Assembly: GCA_963610315.1 (NCBI GenBank)
Contig: CAVDMV010000018.1
Span: 1 to 31,611 of the forward strand
Origin: UBA3210 sp963610315
Lineage (GTDB): Bacteria; Bacillota_I; Bacilli_A; RFN20; CAG-449
Length of the DNA stretch: 31,611 nucleotides
Direction: 5' to 3'
Below are positions 15,581-23,824 of this stretch, piece after piece. Each line of letters opens with the position of its first letter. Within the stretch, counting starts at the first letter, position 1. A program made the translations under genes and the position numbers. Below the pieces are notes generated by a model. It was not told the DNA's origin. It saw only the letters and a program-made list of their open reading frames with translations, and searched no databases.

Positions 15581-16744
15581 ATGACAGAACAAAAAATATT
15601 ATTTACATCTGAATCAGTTTCAGAAGGTCATCCTGATAAAGTATGTGACCAAATTTCTGATGCGATTCTTGACGCATGCTTAAAAGAAGATCCTTCTTCT
15701 CACGTTGCTTGCGAATGTTTTACAACGACTAATTTATTAGTTATCGGAGGAGAAATTACTACTTCTTCTCATGTCGATTATGAAAAAATCGCTCGTGATG
15801 TAATGGTTAAAATCGGTTATACATCTAATGAGTTAGGTATCGATGGAAGAAATTGTGAAATTATTAATCGTATTAAGAAACAATCTCCAGATATCAATAT
15901 GGGTGTCGTAAGAGAAAAAGAAGAAGATCAAGGAGCAGGTGACCAAGGTATCATGTTTGGTTATGCATGTGATGAAACAGAAAATTATATGCCTTTAGCC
16001 ATTGTTATCGCTCATAAGTTAGTTCGTTATGCTTCTAACTTAAGACATCAAGGTGAATTTAAAGGTGCACGTCCTGATATGAAGTCACAAGTTACTATTG
16101 ACTATACTTCAGGTAGTCCAAAAATTGATACAGTATTAATGTCTATTCAACATGATCCAGATGTCAATATGGATGAATTTAAACAATTTGTCACGGAAAA
16201 GATTATGAAGGTTGTTATTAAATCATTTGGATTTAATGATGATTTCAAGGTATTAATTAATCCTACAGGTCGTTTCGTAATTGGTGGACCTGATGGCGAT
16301 ACTGGTTTAACTGGTAGAAAGATTATTGTTGATACTTACGGCGGAGTAGGCCGTCACGGTGGAGGAGCTTTCTCAGGTAAAGATCCTTCTAAAGTAGATA
16401 GATCAGCAGCATATGCAGCTAGATATGTTGCAAAAAATTTATGCGCGGCAGGAGTTGCTAAAAAGGTTGAAGTTCAATTATCTTACGCGATTGGTGAATC
16501 TCATCCAGTTTCTATCGCAGTAGAAACATTTAATACTGAAACTATTTCAAAAGAAAAGATTCTTGAAATTGTTAATAAATTATTTGATTTAAGACCAAAT
16601 TCAATTATTAAGAAATTCTCTTTAACTAAACCTTCATTTAAATATCAAGATCTTGCGACTTATGGTCATTTTGGTAGACCAGATGTTGATTGTCCTTGGG
16701 AATATTTAGATAAAGTAGACCAAATTAAAGAATTAATGAAATAA
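15581..16744 (+). CDS. metK: S-adenosylmethionine synthetase
   Basis: A 387-residue enzyme making S-adenosylmethionine from methionine and ATP; length and sequence cover the whole family. Visible are the N-terminal FTSESVSEGHPDK with the ATP-site His, the hexapeptide GAGDQG followed by IMFGYA, and the phosphate-binding loop GGGAFSGKDPSKVDRSAAY, with Lys and Asp residues intact. It acts in the cytoplasm as a tetramer. A serine acetyltransferase gene follows, linking methionine and cysteine metabolism. A terminator lies directly behind it. A SAM-riboswitch-like leader lies upstream, beyond pduL and the TSCPD gene, and could influence it by read-through. Confidence 0.97.
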   Translation: MTEQKILFTSESVSEGHPDKVCDQISDAILDACLKEDPSSHVACECFTTTNLLVIGGEITTSSHVDYEKIARDVMVKIGYTSNELGIDGRNCEIINRIKKQSPDINMGVVREKEEDQGAGDQGIMFGYACDETENYMPLAIVIAHKLVRYASNLRHQGEFKGARPDMKSQVTIDYTSGSPKIDTVLMSIQHDPDVNMDEFKQFVTEKIMKVVIKSFGFNDDFKVLINPTGRFVIGGPDGDTGLTGRKIIVDTYGGVGRHGGGAFSGKDPSKVDRSAAYAARYVAKNLCAAGVAKKVEVQLSYAIGESHPVSIAVETFNTETISKEKILEIVNKLFDLRPNSIIKKFSLTKPSFKYQDLATYGHFGRPDVDCPWEYLDKVDQIKELMK

Positions 16745-16750
16745 TATTGA

Positions 16751-16774
16751 GCCAATCAGTTGATTGGCTTTTTT
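16751..16774 (+). terminator. Rho-independent terminator after metK
   Basis: GCCAATCA (16751-16758) pairs with TGATTGGC (16761-16768), followed by TTTTTT. It sits only 14 nt before the next start codon, so the serine acetyltransferase gene may depend on read-through. Confidence 0.82.
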
Positions 16775-16788
16775 AAAAGGAGAATAGC

Positions 16789-17547
16789 ATGAAATTAGAA
16801 CCTATAAGTTATTCAAAAGTACCAAATAAAGCTTTATTATCTAGTTTTATTGATGATATTAAAGATTATCTTTTTCCAAATTATTTTTCTGAAGTTAGTG
16901 ATTTAGAAGCTAAATTAGAAGATAGTAAAAGATTATTTCTTCTTACTGTATCTAATGATGAAACTAAGAAAGAAAAATTCTTTTCTTCATTAGATGAAGT
17001 AAAAGAAAAATTATTAAAAGATTTAGAATTCTTTTATGAATCTGATCCAGCTAGTAAATCTTATGAAGAGATAGTTGTTACTTATCCAGGTTTTTATGCA
17101 ATTATGGTATATCGAATCGCTCATTTATTAGTGAGTTTAGATATTCCTTTAATTCCTCGTTTTATTTCTGAAGTAGCTCATTCTAGAACTGGAATTGATA
17201 TTCATCCAGGCGCGAGCATAGGCGAATATTTCTTTATAGATCATGGAACGGGTATTGTTATTGGTGAAACAACTATTATTGGTCACCATGTCAAGATGTA
17301 TCAAGGAGTTACTTTAGGAGCTTTATCTTTAGGACGTGGTCGTGCGCTTAAAAACGATAAAAGACATCCTACTATTGGTAATTACGTTACCTTATATGCT
17401 GGGGCTAACGTATTAGGTGGAGAGACCGTTATTGGTGATAATGTGACCATTGGATCATGTGTTTTCTTAACTAAATCAATTCAAGATAATACATTAGTAG
17501 TTTGTTCTGATCCAAAGCTTATCATTAAGGATAAAACAAATATTTAA
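16789..17547 (+). CDS. cysE: Serine O-acetyltransferase (EpsC/CysE family)
   Basis: A 252-residue acetyltransferase of the first step of cysteine synthesis (serine plus acetyl-CoA to O-acetylserine). An N-terminal helical region (~1-130) precedes the left-handed beta-helix of hexapeptide repeats: GIDIHPGASIGEYFFIDHGT, then VIGETTIIG and QGVTLGALSLGRG. The catalytic His residues are in IDHGTG and KRHPTIG. The insertion between QGVTLGA and KRHP is the longer EpsC/SrpH type rather than that of E. coli CysE. AAAGGAG precedes the ATG. It lies 44 nt behind metK, with metK's terminator between. No cysK is in the window. Confidence 0.9.
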   Translation: MKLEPISYSKVPNKALLSSFIDDIKDYLFPNYFSEVSDLEAKLEDSKRLFLLTVSNDETKKEKFFSSLDEVKEKLLKDLEFFYESDPASKSYEEIVVTYPGFYAIMVYRIAHLLVSLDIPLIPRFISEVAHSRTGIDIHPGASIGEYFFIDHGTGIVIGETTIIGHHVKMYQGVTLGALSLGRGRALKNDKRHPTIGNYVTLYAGANVLGGETVIGDNVTIGSCVFLTKSIQDNTLVVCSDPKLIIKDKTNI

Positions 17548-17548
17548 G

Positions 17549-17574
17549 AAGAACCTTGATGGTTCTTTTTCTTT
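17549..17574 (+). terminator. Rho-independent terminator after the serine acetyltransferase gene
   Basis: AAGAACC (17549-17555) pairs with GGTTCTT (17561-17567), followed by a T-rich tract. Confidence 0.75.
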
Positions 17575-17644
17575 ACTAACTTACATTTATATAGGATATA
17601 AGAAAAGAAAATTTTATAATATATTGTAAATAAACGATTTTTTC

Positions 17645-17664
17645 GAATATAAATTTTTATATTC
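17645..17664. repeat. Palindrome in the hpf upstream region
   Basis: GAATATAAA-TT-TTTATATTC is a perfect 9-bp inverted repeat about 60 bp upstream of the hpf -35. It could be an operator or a chance AT-rich palindrome. Nothing else is recognised between 17575 and 17725. Confidence 0.35.
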
Positions 17665-17725
17665 ATAAAATATTCTTATTTTTCTCTTAAATAGTTAAAA
17701 ATAGGTAAATTTTAACTTTGGGGTA

Positions 17726-17754
17726 TTTTCATATTAGCGCTTTCATTGTATAAT
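17726..17754 (+). promoter_or_regulatory. hpf promoter
   Basis: TTTTCA (17726-17731), a 17-bp spacer and TATAAT (17749-17754). The expected transcription start near 17761 coincides with the first base of a leader hairpin. Confidence 0.55.
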
Positions 17755-17760
17755 ATAGTT

Positions 17761-17797
17761 GTAGTTACAGATAACTACAGAAAATCACATTTTGTGA
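17761..17797 (+). other. Two leader stem-loops upstream of hpf
   Basis: GTAGTTA/TAACTAC (17761-17767 and 17772-17778) and TCACA/TGTGA (17785-17789 and 17793-17797). The second ends just before the CGGAGG ribosome site, so it could modulate translation or mRNA lifetime. Confidence 0.45.
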
Positions 17798-17810
17798 CGG
17801 AGGTACTTAT

Positions 17811-18347
17811 ATGAAATGTCAAATTGTTGGTAAGAATATTGTCGTTACAGATTCAATTCGTAATGCAATAGAAGAAAAATTACATCGTATGGACAAATAC
17901 TTTGTAATTAATGATGATGTTGTTGCAAAGGTATTAGTAAGAACTTATAAAACATCCCAAAAGGTTGAAATTACCATTAATACAAAGATGATGGATTTCC
18001 GTGTTGAAGTTAAACACGATGACCTATATGCTGCAATTGATATTGCTATTGATAAATTAGAAGGTCAAATGAGAAAACTTAAAACTAAGTTAGATCGTAG
18101 ACACAAATTAAGCTTAGGTGAATCTATTGCATTCGAAAACTTTGTTCAAGAAGAAGATGATGGCAATGATGAAATGGTTAGAGTAAAGGAAATTTACTTA
18201 AAAGCTATGGATTTAAACGAAGCTATTACAAGAATGGAATCTTTAGGTCATAATTTCTTCTTATTCAAAGATGAAGAAGATGACTGCGTATCAGTTGTTT
18301 ATAAGAGAGAAGATGGAGGATATGGTGTCCTTCAAGGAAAAGAATAG
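17811..18347 (+). CDS. hpf: Ribosome hibernation promoting factor, long form
   Basis: A 178-residue long-form HPF (RaiA/YfiA family). The N-terminal domain (~1-100) carries the family's beta-alpha-beta layout and the basic helix MRKLKTKLDRRHK that binds the 30S subunit. A linker leads to the C-terminal domain (~120-178), starting VRVKEIYLKAMDLNEAI and containing GHNFFLFKDEE, which in long-form HPF dimerises two ribosomes into 100S particles. It thus silences ribosomes in stationary phase or stress. GGAGG precedes the ATG at optimal distance. The gene is monocistronic, with a promoter, a structured leader and its own terminator. Confidence 0.95.
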   Translation: MKCQIVGKNIVVTDSIRNAIEEKLHRMDKYFVINDDVVAKVLVRTYKTSQKVEITINTKMMDFRVEVKHDDLYAAIDIAIDKLEGQMRKLKTKLDRRHKLSLGESIAFENFVQEEDDGNDEMVRVKEIYLKAMDLNEAITRMESLGHNFFLFKDEEDDCVSVVYKREDGGYGVLQGKE

Positions 18348-18364
18348 ATTTTTTTACTCCCTTT

Positions 18365-18400
18365 AAGAGTGGTTCGTTCTAAGAACTACTCTTTTTTTCC
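18365..18400 (+). terminator. Rho-independent terminator after hpf
   Basis: AAGAGTGGTTC (18365-18375) pairs with GAACTACTCTT (18383-18393), with one G-U pair, followed by a T run. Confidence 0.82.
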
Positions 18401-18464
18401 TATTTTATTGGCTTTAAATAAGAAATAATAATAAAAATAAATAGATTATTTATTTACTAAAATG

Positions 18465-18470
18465 TATAAT
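18465..18470 (+). promoter_or_regulatory. -10 element of the Cof-type phosphatase gene
   Basis: TATAAT lies 17 nt before the ATG, with a weak TAGATT -35 at 17-bp spacing (18442-18447). The leader would be very short, carrying only the GAGGTGATG ribosome site. Confidence 0.35.
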
Positions 18471-18486
18471 TAATGAGGTGATGTGA

Positions 18487-19332
18487 ATGATTAAAGTTAT
18501 CGCAACCGATTTAGATGGAACATTGTTCTATCCAAAGCGCAAGTTACATTTAATTTCTAAGAAAAATAAGCAATTCCTCCAGAATGCTTTAGAATCTGGA
18601 AAAGAAATAATTCTAGTAACTGGAAGAAATTATCGTATCGCTACTAAAGTAGAAGAATGTCTTGAAAGAAAGAATCAATTATCAATTGTAGGTTGTAATG
18701 GAGCCTTTATGATTCATAAAGGTGAATTAGTTGAAGAAACCCCAATGGATAATGAAGAGGCTTTTGAACTTTACGAAAAGTTATCTGAACTTAAAATTGT
18801 TAAAGTTTGGATGATTTTTGGTAATGACAAAGTAATGTATGTCGATTCAAGTAATGTCGGACCATTTGTTCGCGCGTGTGGCTATCTTGGTTTCAATCTT
18901 CAAGGCGCTTATTATGAACCATTCGTTATTAGTAAATCTAAAACGGAAGAATTTATTAAGAATCCTTCAAACAAGATTTATAAGATGATGCCTTGGTTCG
19001 GTACTGGTAAAAAAGGTGTTGAAAAAGCACGTCTATTTACCGAAAAATGGAATGCAGAACATCAAGGAAATACATTTACATTTTCTTGGTCAGGAAACGC
19101 AATTGAAATAACTGATGGCAAAGTAACAAAAGCTGTTTCATTAGTTAAATTAATTGAAAAATTAGGTTATACTCGTGAAGAAGTCGCAGTAGTTGGTGAT
19201 TCTGGTAACGACGTATCAATGTTTAAAGAATTTCCTAATTCGTTCTGTATGCAACATGCACCTAGCCAAGTAAAAAAGGAAGCTAAAACGATAATAAAAT
19301 CATTCGATGATTTAAAGAATTATATTAAGTAA
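18487..19332 (+). CDS. Cof-type HAD-IIB sugar-phosphate phosphatase
   Basis: A 281-residue HAD hydrolase. Motif I is DLDGTLF (Asp8 nucleophile, Asp10). VTGRN supplies motif II, the Lys in DGKVTKAVSL motif III, and VVGDSGNDVSMF motif IV. The large cap between motifs II and III is the type IIB alpha/beta cap, so this is the Cof/YidA group, usually acting on sugar phosphates or other small phosphoesters in the cytoplasm. The true substrate is not readable. An unrecognised gene follows after 9 nt with the ribosome site overlapping this stop codon, so they form an operon. Confidence 0.9.
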   Translation: MIKVIATDLDGTLFYPKRKLHLISKKNKQFLQNALESGKEIILVTGRNYRIATKVEECLERKNQLSIVGCNGAFMIHKGELVEETPMDNEEAFELYEKLSELKIVKVWMIFGNDKVMYVDSSNVGPFVRACGYLGFNLQGAYYEPFVISKSKTEEFIKNPSNKIYKMMPWFGTGKKGVEKARLFTEKWNAEHQGNTFTFSWSGNAIEITDGKVTKAVSLVKLIEKLGYTREEVAVVGDSGNDVSMFKEFPNSFCMQHAPSQVKKEAKTIIKSFDDLKNYIK

Positions 19333-19341
19333 GGAGTATTT

Positions 19342-20205
19342 ATGAATCAAAAAACACATTTTACATTAAGTTTCTATCATTTAAACTTATCAGTCAGAGA
19401 TACATTAGAATATGTACAAAATAGAAAGTCATACCCTAAGAGTATGTACGAAGCTAAAAAGAATACATTCTTATTAGCTTTTAAAGAAAATTCTCCATTC
19501 AATGGTTTCTGTGATCACAATGGTAAAGATGGTGAATTAGTTAGAAGCCAATTAAAAGAAATGTTTGATACTTGCTATGGTGATGAACAAACATTCGTTT
19601 CATTCGAAGGTGAAGAAGTTAAACCAGATCATTCATTAAACTTAAAAGTATTAGATTATATCTTACCTTTAAGACAATCATTAACTAATATCATTAGAGC
19701 TTATTTAAATAACCAAAAACAAGAAGGTACATTAGAAGCAGGTGTTGAAGAATTAGTTCAAATCGATGATGATTTCTACAGAATTATTTGTTCAATGATT
19801 CTTGCAGATTTATTATTCAATGTTCACTTTGTTGAATTCAATAAAGCAATGCAAGAAACAGAAGGTAAAGAATCACCTCAATCAAATTTCTGTGTCAATG
19901 ATATTAAGAAAGTTATTGGCATGTTCAATTTCGTTAAACAAAACGCACGTCCAGATTTTGTTGAATTCCAAGAATGCGCAAAACAAATGGAATTTGGTAT
20001 CGATTTAATTTCTGCTCGTCAACCTGTTCCACAAGGAAGTTCATTCCGTGCAGAATTTGATAAGATTCTTCAAGGATGGTTCGCTCAAGTTGCTCGTTTA
20101 GAACCAATGTGGAGAGAAAAACATCAATTCATCTGGGGACAATTAGTTGAATTTGAAAGAAATATGCAAGCTCAAATGGCAAATGCTAAAGCAGAAAACA
20201 AATAA
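19342..20205 (+). CDS. Conserved-looking cytoplasmic protein of unknown function
   Basis: A 287-residue protein I do not recognise. It has no signal peptide or membrane segment. It is rich in helical, charged stretches and has long predicted helices at the C-terminus (WGQLVEFERNMQAQMANAK). Aromatic and His-rich segments (HFTLSFYHLNLS) open the protein. Codon use is strongly biased (TTA, CAA, GAA, GCA), like pduL and hpf, hinting at high expression. AAGGAG overlaps the stop codon of the Cof phosphatase, and the ATG follows 9 nt after that gene, so the two are translationally linked. A small membrane-protein gene follows. No function is proposed. Confidence 0.7.
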   Translation: MNQKTHFTLSFYHLNLSVRDTLEYVQNRKSYPKSMYEAKKNTFLLAFKENSPFNGFCDHNGKDGELVRSQLKEMFDTCYGDEQTFVSFEGEEVKPDHSLNLKVLDYILPLRQSLTNIIRAYLNNQKQEGTLEAGVEELVQIDDDFYRIICSMILADLLFNVHFVEFNKAMQETEGKESPQSNFCVNDIKKVIGMFNFVKQNARPDFVEFQECAKQMEFGIDLISARQPVPQGSSFRAEFDKILQGWFAQVARLEPMWREKHQFIWGQLVEFERNMQAQMANAKAENK

Positions 20206-20209
20206 TTAG

Positions 20210-20238
20210 TTGTATCTTAAATTATTTTATTGTATATT
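20210..20238 (+). promoter_or_regulatory. Possible internal promoter before the 20258 gene
   Basis: TTGTAT (20210-20215), a 17-bp spacer and TATATT (20233-20238), in the gap between the unknown genes at 19342 and 20258. Confidence 0.4.
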
Positions 20239-20257
20239 TAACCCGAGGTAGATTTAA

Positions 20258-20728
20258 ATGAATATCGAAAAAGTTAAAAAAGCACAAGGCAAAAAAACTA
20301 ACGGCAAAAAAGTCGCGGAAGTTATTTACTTATCTATCGGTGGAGTATTCTTAATTTGGGGAGTTGTTTGCTTAGTACTTGCGTTATTAATTCAACACAT
20401 TGGTACAGAAACAACTTCAATGAAATTAAGTCCATTATATTTCTTAATTGAATTCCAAGCAAATTTTAAGACTTGGTGGGATTCATGGTTCTTTTGGAAA
20501 ACTACATCTTTCTTAAGCATGGGTATTTGGTTTACCATTATCTTTGGTGCTTATGAATTAATTATTCTTAGCATCTATGCTTATAAAAGTGATGTTAACG
20601 AAAAGAAAATTAAAGCGAAGAAACTTCGTGAAAATAATGTTAAGAAGTTCTTAGAAGAACAAAAACTTAATGAAGAAAAACTTAATGAAGCTCAACCTAA
20701 AGAGCAAGTAGAACAAACTGCAATTTAA
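20258..20728 (+). CDS. Small membrane protein with charged cytoplasmic tail
   Basis: A 156-residue protein with two membrane segments: ~24-46 (VIYLSIGGVFLIWGVVCLVL...) and ~90-110 (IWFTIIFGAYELIILSIYAY). A short loop with several Trp and Phe (FKTWWDSWFFWK) separates them. The N-terminus is Lys-rich, and the last ~45 residues are a highly charged Lys/Glu helix, likely coiled coil. No family is recognised. GAGG precedes the ATG. It lies 52 nt behind the unknown gene at 19342, possibly in the same operon or from a weak internal promoter, and ends at a bidirectional terminator. Confidence 0.7.
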   Translation: MNIEKVKKAQGKKTNGKKVAEVIYLSIGGVFLIWGVVCLVLALLIQHIGTETTSMKLSPLYFLIEFQANFKTWWDSWFFWKTTSFLSMGIWFTIIFGAYELIILSIYAYKSDVNEKKIKAKKLRENNVKKFLEEQKLNEEKLNEAQPKEQVEQTAI

Positions 20729-20756
20729 AAAGTGAGGTTAACCCTCACTTTTTTCT
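20727..20756. terminator. Bidirectional terminator between convergent genes
   Basis: AGTGAGG (20731-20737) pairs with CCTCACT (20743-20749), with flanking A and T runs extending the stem, serving the 20258 gene and the convergent TetR gene. Confidence 0.85.
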
Positions 20757-21313
20757 TACTTAATTAAATTATTTAAGATATTTATAACAATATCTTCTAG
20801 TTCTTCTAATGTAACATCAAGCTTTCCTCTTAAATAATCAATTACTAAATCAATCATTCCATTAGAAGCGAAAGAAATTTGAACTTTTTTAACTTTTTCA
20901 TTACGAGATAAATTACTAATCTTAATATCTTTAGAAAATCTTACTAAAGATATTTTTTTTAGTCGATCAAGAACTTGAATAGGATATTCATTACTTAAGA
21001 CTGCGCGATATAATTTTTCATGTTCTTTTAAGAAGATGAAGATCGCGTGAACATAAGGATAAATAATATCATTATGAGAAGAAATATAACTATCCATCGT
21101 TTCATCTAAAACATCAATAAGTTCACTCGCTAGAGAAGCACATAATTCATAAATATTATTATAATGACAATAGAATGTACTTTTTGAGATGTCTGCTTTT
21201 TCACAAATATCGATAACGCTAATCTTATTAATGTCACCTTTTTCTTCGAGCAAGGAAGTAAGTGCATCTCTAATTGCTGTCTCAGTTTTTAGATAATTTC
21301 GATTTTTAACCAT
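20756..21313 (-). CDS. TetR-family repressor, probable regulator of the MMPL-GLUG operon
   Basis: A 185-residue TetR regulator. The helix-turn-helix spans ~5-55, with INKISVIDICEKADISKSTFYCHY; the STFYCHY recognition-helix end and the C-terminal helices resemble the TetR_C_8-type regulators of Firmicutes. It is divergent from the MMPL exporter gene, and the 153-bp gap holds an 18-bp palindrome, a typical arrangement for a TetR repressor controlling an adjacent exporter and itself. The ATG has AAAGGTT upstream. The inducer is unknown. Confidence 0.88.
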   Translation of the reverse strand: MVKNRNYLKTETAIRDALTSLLEEKGDINKISVIDICEKADISKSTFYCHYNNIYELCASLASELIDVLDETMDSYISSHNDIIYPYVHAIFIFLKEHEKLYRAVLSNEYPIQVLDRLKKISLVRFSKDIKISNLSRNEKVKKVQISFASNGMIDLVIDYLRGKLDVTLEELEDIVINILNNLIK

Positions 21314-21333
21314 ATGTTAACCTTTCTTTTTGA

Positions 21334-21381
21334 ACTGTTTTTTACAAAGTGTCCGAATTTGGACACATATAAAAAAACAGT
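21334..21381. promoter_or_regulatory. TetR operator palindrome in the divergent promoter region
   Basis: GTGTCCGAATTTGGACAC (21349-21366; one mismatched pair) is nested in a larger symmetry, with ACTGTTTTTT on the left and AAAAAACAGT on the right (21334-21381). It sits between the two divergent start sites. Confidence 0.65.
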
Positions 21382-21383
21382 GC

Positions 21384-21412
21384 TTTTTTCTTCTTTCTAA
21401 TGATAGTATACT
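21384..21412 (+). promoter_or_regulatory. Promoter of the MMPL-GLUG operon
   Basis: TATACT (21407-21412) with a T-rich -35 (21384-21389) at 17-bp spacing. The leader contains TAGAAAA/TTTTCTA (21423-21429 and 21439-21445) before the AAAAGGAG ribosome site. Confidence 0.45.
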
Positions 21413-21466
21413 CAAACACGTTTAGAAAATCAAATTAGTTTTCTATATGAAAAGGAGTAAAGATAA

Positions 21467-23824
21467 ATGAAAAAAGTAGCTAGATTTATTGTTAAATTTT
21501 CTAAAGCTATCATCATTCTCTTCATCGCTCTTATAGCTTATAGCGTTATCTCGATTCCTAAAGTTAATATCGAATATTCTGTTAATTCGTACTTACCAAA
21601 TTCGACTGATACTAAAAGGGCTCTAGATATCATGGATGAAGAATTTGTGACTTATGGAACTTCAACAATTATCATTCGTAATATTTCTTATGAAGATGCT
21701 TCTTCATTAAGAGATGAAATTGTAGCCATTCCTGGAGTAAAAGATTTACCATTTGAAAATACAAGTAAGTATTATGCTTCTTCAAGTGCGTTATTTACTA
21801 TTACTTATGATGGAACGGAAGATGATGAAGAATGCGTTGAAGCTTATAATAAAGTCATTTCATTAATGGATGGTTATGATGCTTTAGTTTCCGTGTCACT
21901 AGTTGATAATTATGCTTCACAACTAAAGAGTGATATTAATAGGATTTTAGTTCTCGCGGTGATAATTATTATTATCGTATTGTTGTTTACATCGAATTCA
22001 TACGCGGAAGTTATTGTATTTATGATTGTTTTCGGTGTTTCGGCGTTATTAAATATGGGGACAAACTATTGGTTTGGAACAATCTCATTTATTTCTAATT
22101 CGGTCTGTGTCATTCTTCAACTTGCTTTAGCGATTGACTATGCGATTATCTTAAGTCATCGTTTCGCGGAAGAAAAATTAACCGCGCCAAATTCAGAAGA
22201 AGCAATGGTTGAAGCTTTATCAAAAGCGATTGTAGAAATTTCTTCCTCATCATTAACAACTATTTCAGGCTTATTAGCCTTATGTTGTATGAGTTTAAAA
22301 TTAGGTCAAGACTTAGGCTTAGTACTTGCAAAAAGTATTATTTGTTCAATGTTTACAGTCTTCTTATTAATGCCTTCACTCATGTTAATGTTCTCTAAGA
22401 TGATTGATAAATCATCTCATAAATCATTTGTTCCTAATATTAATATCTTTGGTAAAGGCGTTATTAAATTAAGATATGTTAATACTATTGCGTTTATTGC
22501 TTTAGTTTGTGGAGGAGCATATTTCTCTAATCAAATTAATTATGTCTATTCACAAAGTTCGATTGATACATCTTCACCAACTGAAGAAATGATTGCAAAA
22601 CAAGAGATTAATGAAATATTTGGTAGTAAGAACCAATTCGTAGTCTTAGTTCCTAAAGGTGATTATGCGGTGGAAAGACATGTTGTAGATTTACTTGAAG
22701 ACGAAGAATTAATTAATGAAGTAACGGGTATTTCTAACGTAAAACTAACATCTAATGGTATCTCACATTATTTAATCGATGAGCTTAATTATATCGATTT
22801 TGCTGATTTCTTAGGTGTTGATCAATCAATATCAAAATCTATTTATTATTCATATGCTTTCTTAAGTAAGGATGAAACAAATGATAGTATTGAAGAAGTG
22901 GCAGTATTTAAAGCTAATCCTGATAAATATACGATGTCAATTTTAGATTTATGTGATTGCGCGTTTAAATATGATGACTTCATTGAAGCTTATCTATCTG
23001 ATGAACAAGAAACGCTCGATAATTATTACGATATTAAAGATCAAATTACTGATGCAGAAGACCAATTAATTGGTACGAATTATACACGTGTTGTTTGTAA
23101 TATTACTTCGGAAGTTGAAGCAAAAGAAACTTTCGCTCTTATTGAAAGATTACAAAAATCAGTTAAAGGATATAATTCTGAATGTATTTTTGCTGGAGAT
23201 AGTATGGCAAGTTATGATCTTAATGCTTCTTTTTCCACTGATAACTTATTAATATCATTATTAACGATAGGCTTTGTTTATATAATCTTAATCTTTACAT
23301 TTAAAAACTGGGCTTTACCAATTTTACTTGTCGCGGTTATTCAAGGAGCAATCTTTATTAATTTCTCAATTCCATATCTATCCGGAAATAACTTATATTT
23401 CTTCGTTTATTTAATCGTTTCCTCAATCCAAATGGGTGCGACAATTGACTATGCGATTGTTATTACAAATAGATATCAAGAATTAGAAACAAGAATGAAT
23501 AAAAAAGAGGCTCTTATCGCATCATTAAATGAATCATTCCCAACAATTATTACTTCAGGAACTATCTTAGTTTCTGCAGCATATTTAATTAATTTCTTAG
23601 TTAGTGATCCTCTTATTTCAACTTTAGGATTAAGCTTAGGAAGAGGAACATTAATTTCTATTGCTTCAGTTTTAATTGTCTTACCTTGTTTATTATATTT
23701 CTTCTATAAAGGCTTATCTAAAGCTAAAATTCCAGAAATAAATACAAAAAAATTAATTTTAAATATAAAGGAGAAAATGAAAGATGAAAATATCAAAAAT
23801 AATGACTCTTCTTGCACTCAGTAG
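21467..23824 (+). CDS. MMPL/RND-superfamily exporter
   Basis: A 785-residue transporter with the MMPL duplicated fold: membrane segment 1 at ~13-30, a large external domain (~31-160), five segments at ~160-310, a second single segment at ~338-355, a second external domain (~356-590) and five C-terminal segments (~592-760). The proton-relay-type motifs are DYAIILSHR in the first half and DYAIVITNR in the second. Such proteins export lipids, peptides or drugs using the proton gradient. Its 3' end overlaps the next gene, a large surface protein, by 41 nt, so they are translationally coupled and likely act together at the envelope. Expression is probably controlled by the divergent TetR repressor. 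Confidence 0.88.
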   Translation: MKKVARFIVKFSKAIIILFIALIAYSVISIPKVNIEYSVNSYLPNSTDTKRALDIMDEEFVTYGTSTIIIRNISYEDASSLRDEIVAIPGVKDLPFENTSKYYASSSALFTITYDGTEDDEECVEAYNKVISLMDGYDALVSVSLVDNYASQLKSDINRILVLAVIIIIIVLLFTSNSYAEVIVFMIVFGVSALLNMGTNYWFGTISFISNSVCVILQLALAIDYAIILSHRFAEEKLTAPNSEEAMVEALSKAIVEISSSSLTTISGLLALCCMSLKLGQDLGLVLAKSIICSMFTVFLLMPSLMLMFSKMIDKSSHKSFVPNINIFGKGVIKLRYVNTIAFIALVCGGAYFSNQINYVYSQSSIDTSSPTEEMIAKQEINEIFGSKNQFVVLVPKGDYAVERHVVDLLEDEELINEVTGISNVKLTSNGISHYLIDELNYIDFADFLGVDQSISKSIYYSYAFLSKDETNDSIEEVAVFKANPDKYTMSILDLCDCAFKYDDFIEAYLSDEQETLDNYYDIKDQITDAEDQLIGTNYTRVVCNITSEVEAKETFALIERLQKSVKGYNSECIFAGDSMASYDLNASFSTDNLLISLLTIGFVYIILIFTFKNWALPILLVAVIQGAIFINFSIPYLSGNNLYFFVYLIVSSIQMGATIDYAIVITNRYQELETRMNKKEALIASLNESFPTIITSGTILVSAAYLINFLVSDPLISTLGLSLGRGTLISIASVLIVLPCLLYFFYKGLSKAKIPEINTKKLILNIKEKMKDENIKNNDSSCTQ

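Noticed and set aside
17701..17731. SigB-like promoter (TTTAA ... GGGGTAT) upstream of hpf
   Set aside because: The spacing between the two parts is far shorter than the 12-15 bp required, and a good sigma-A promoter lies just downstream.
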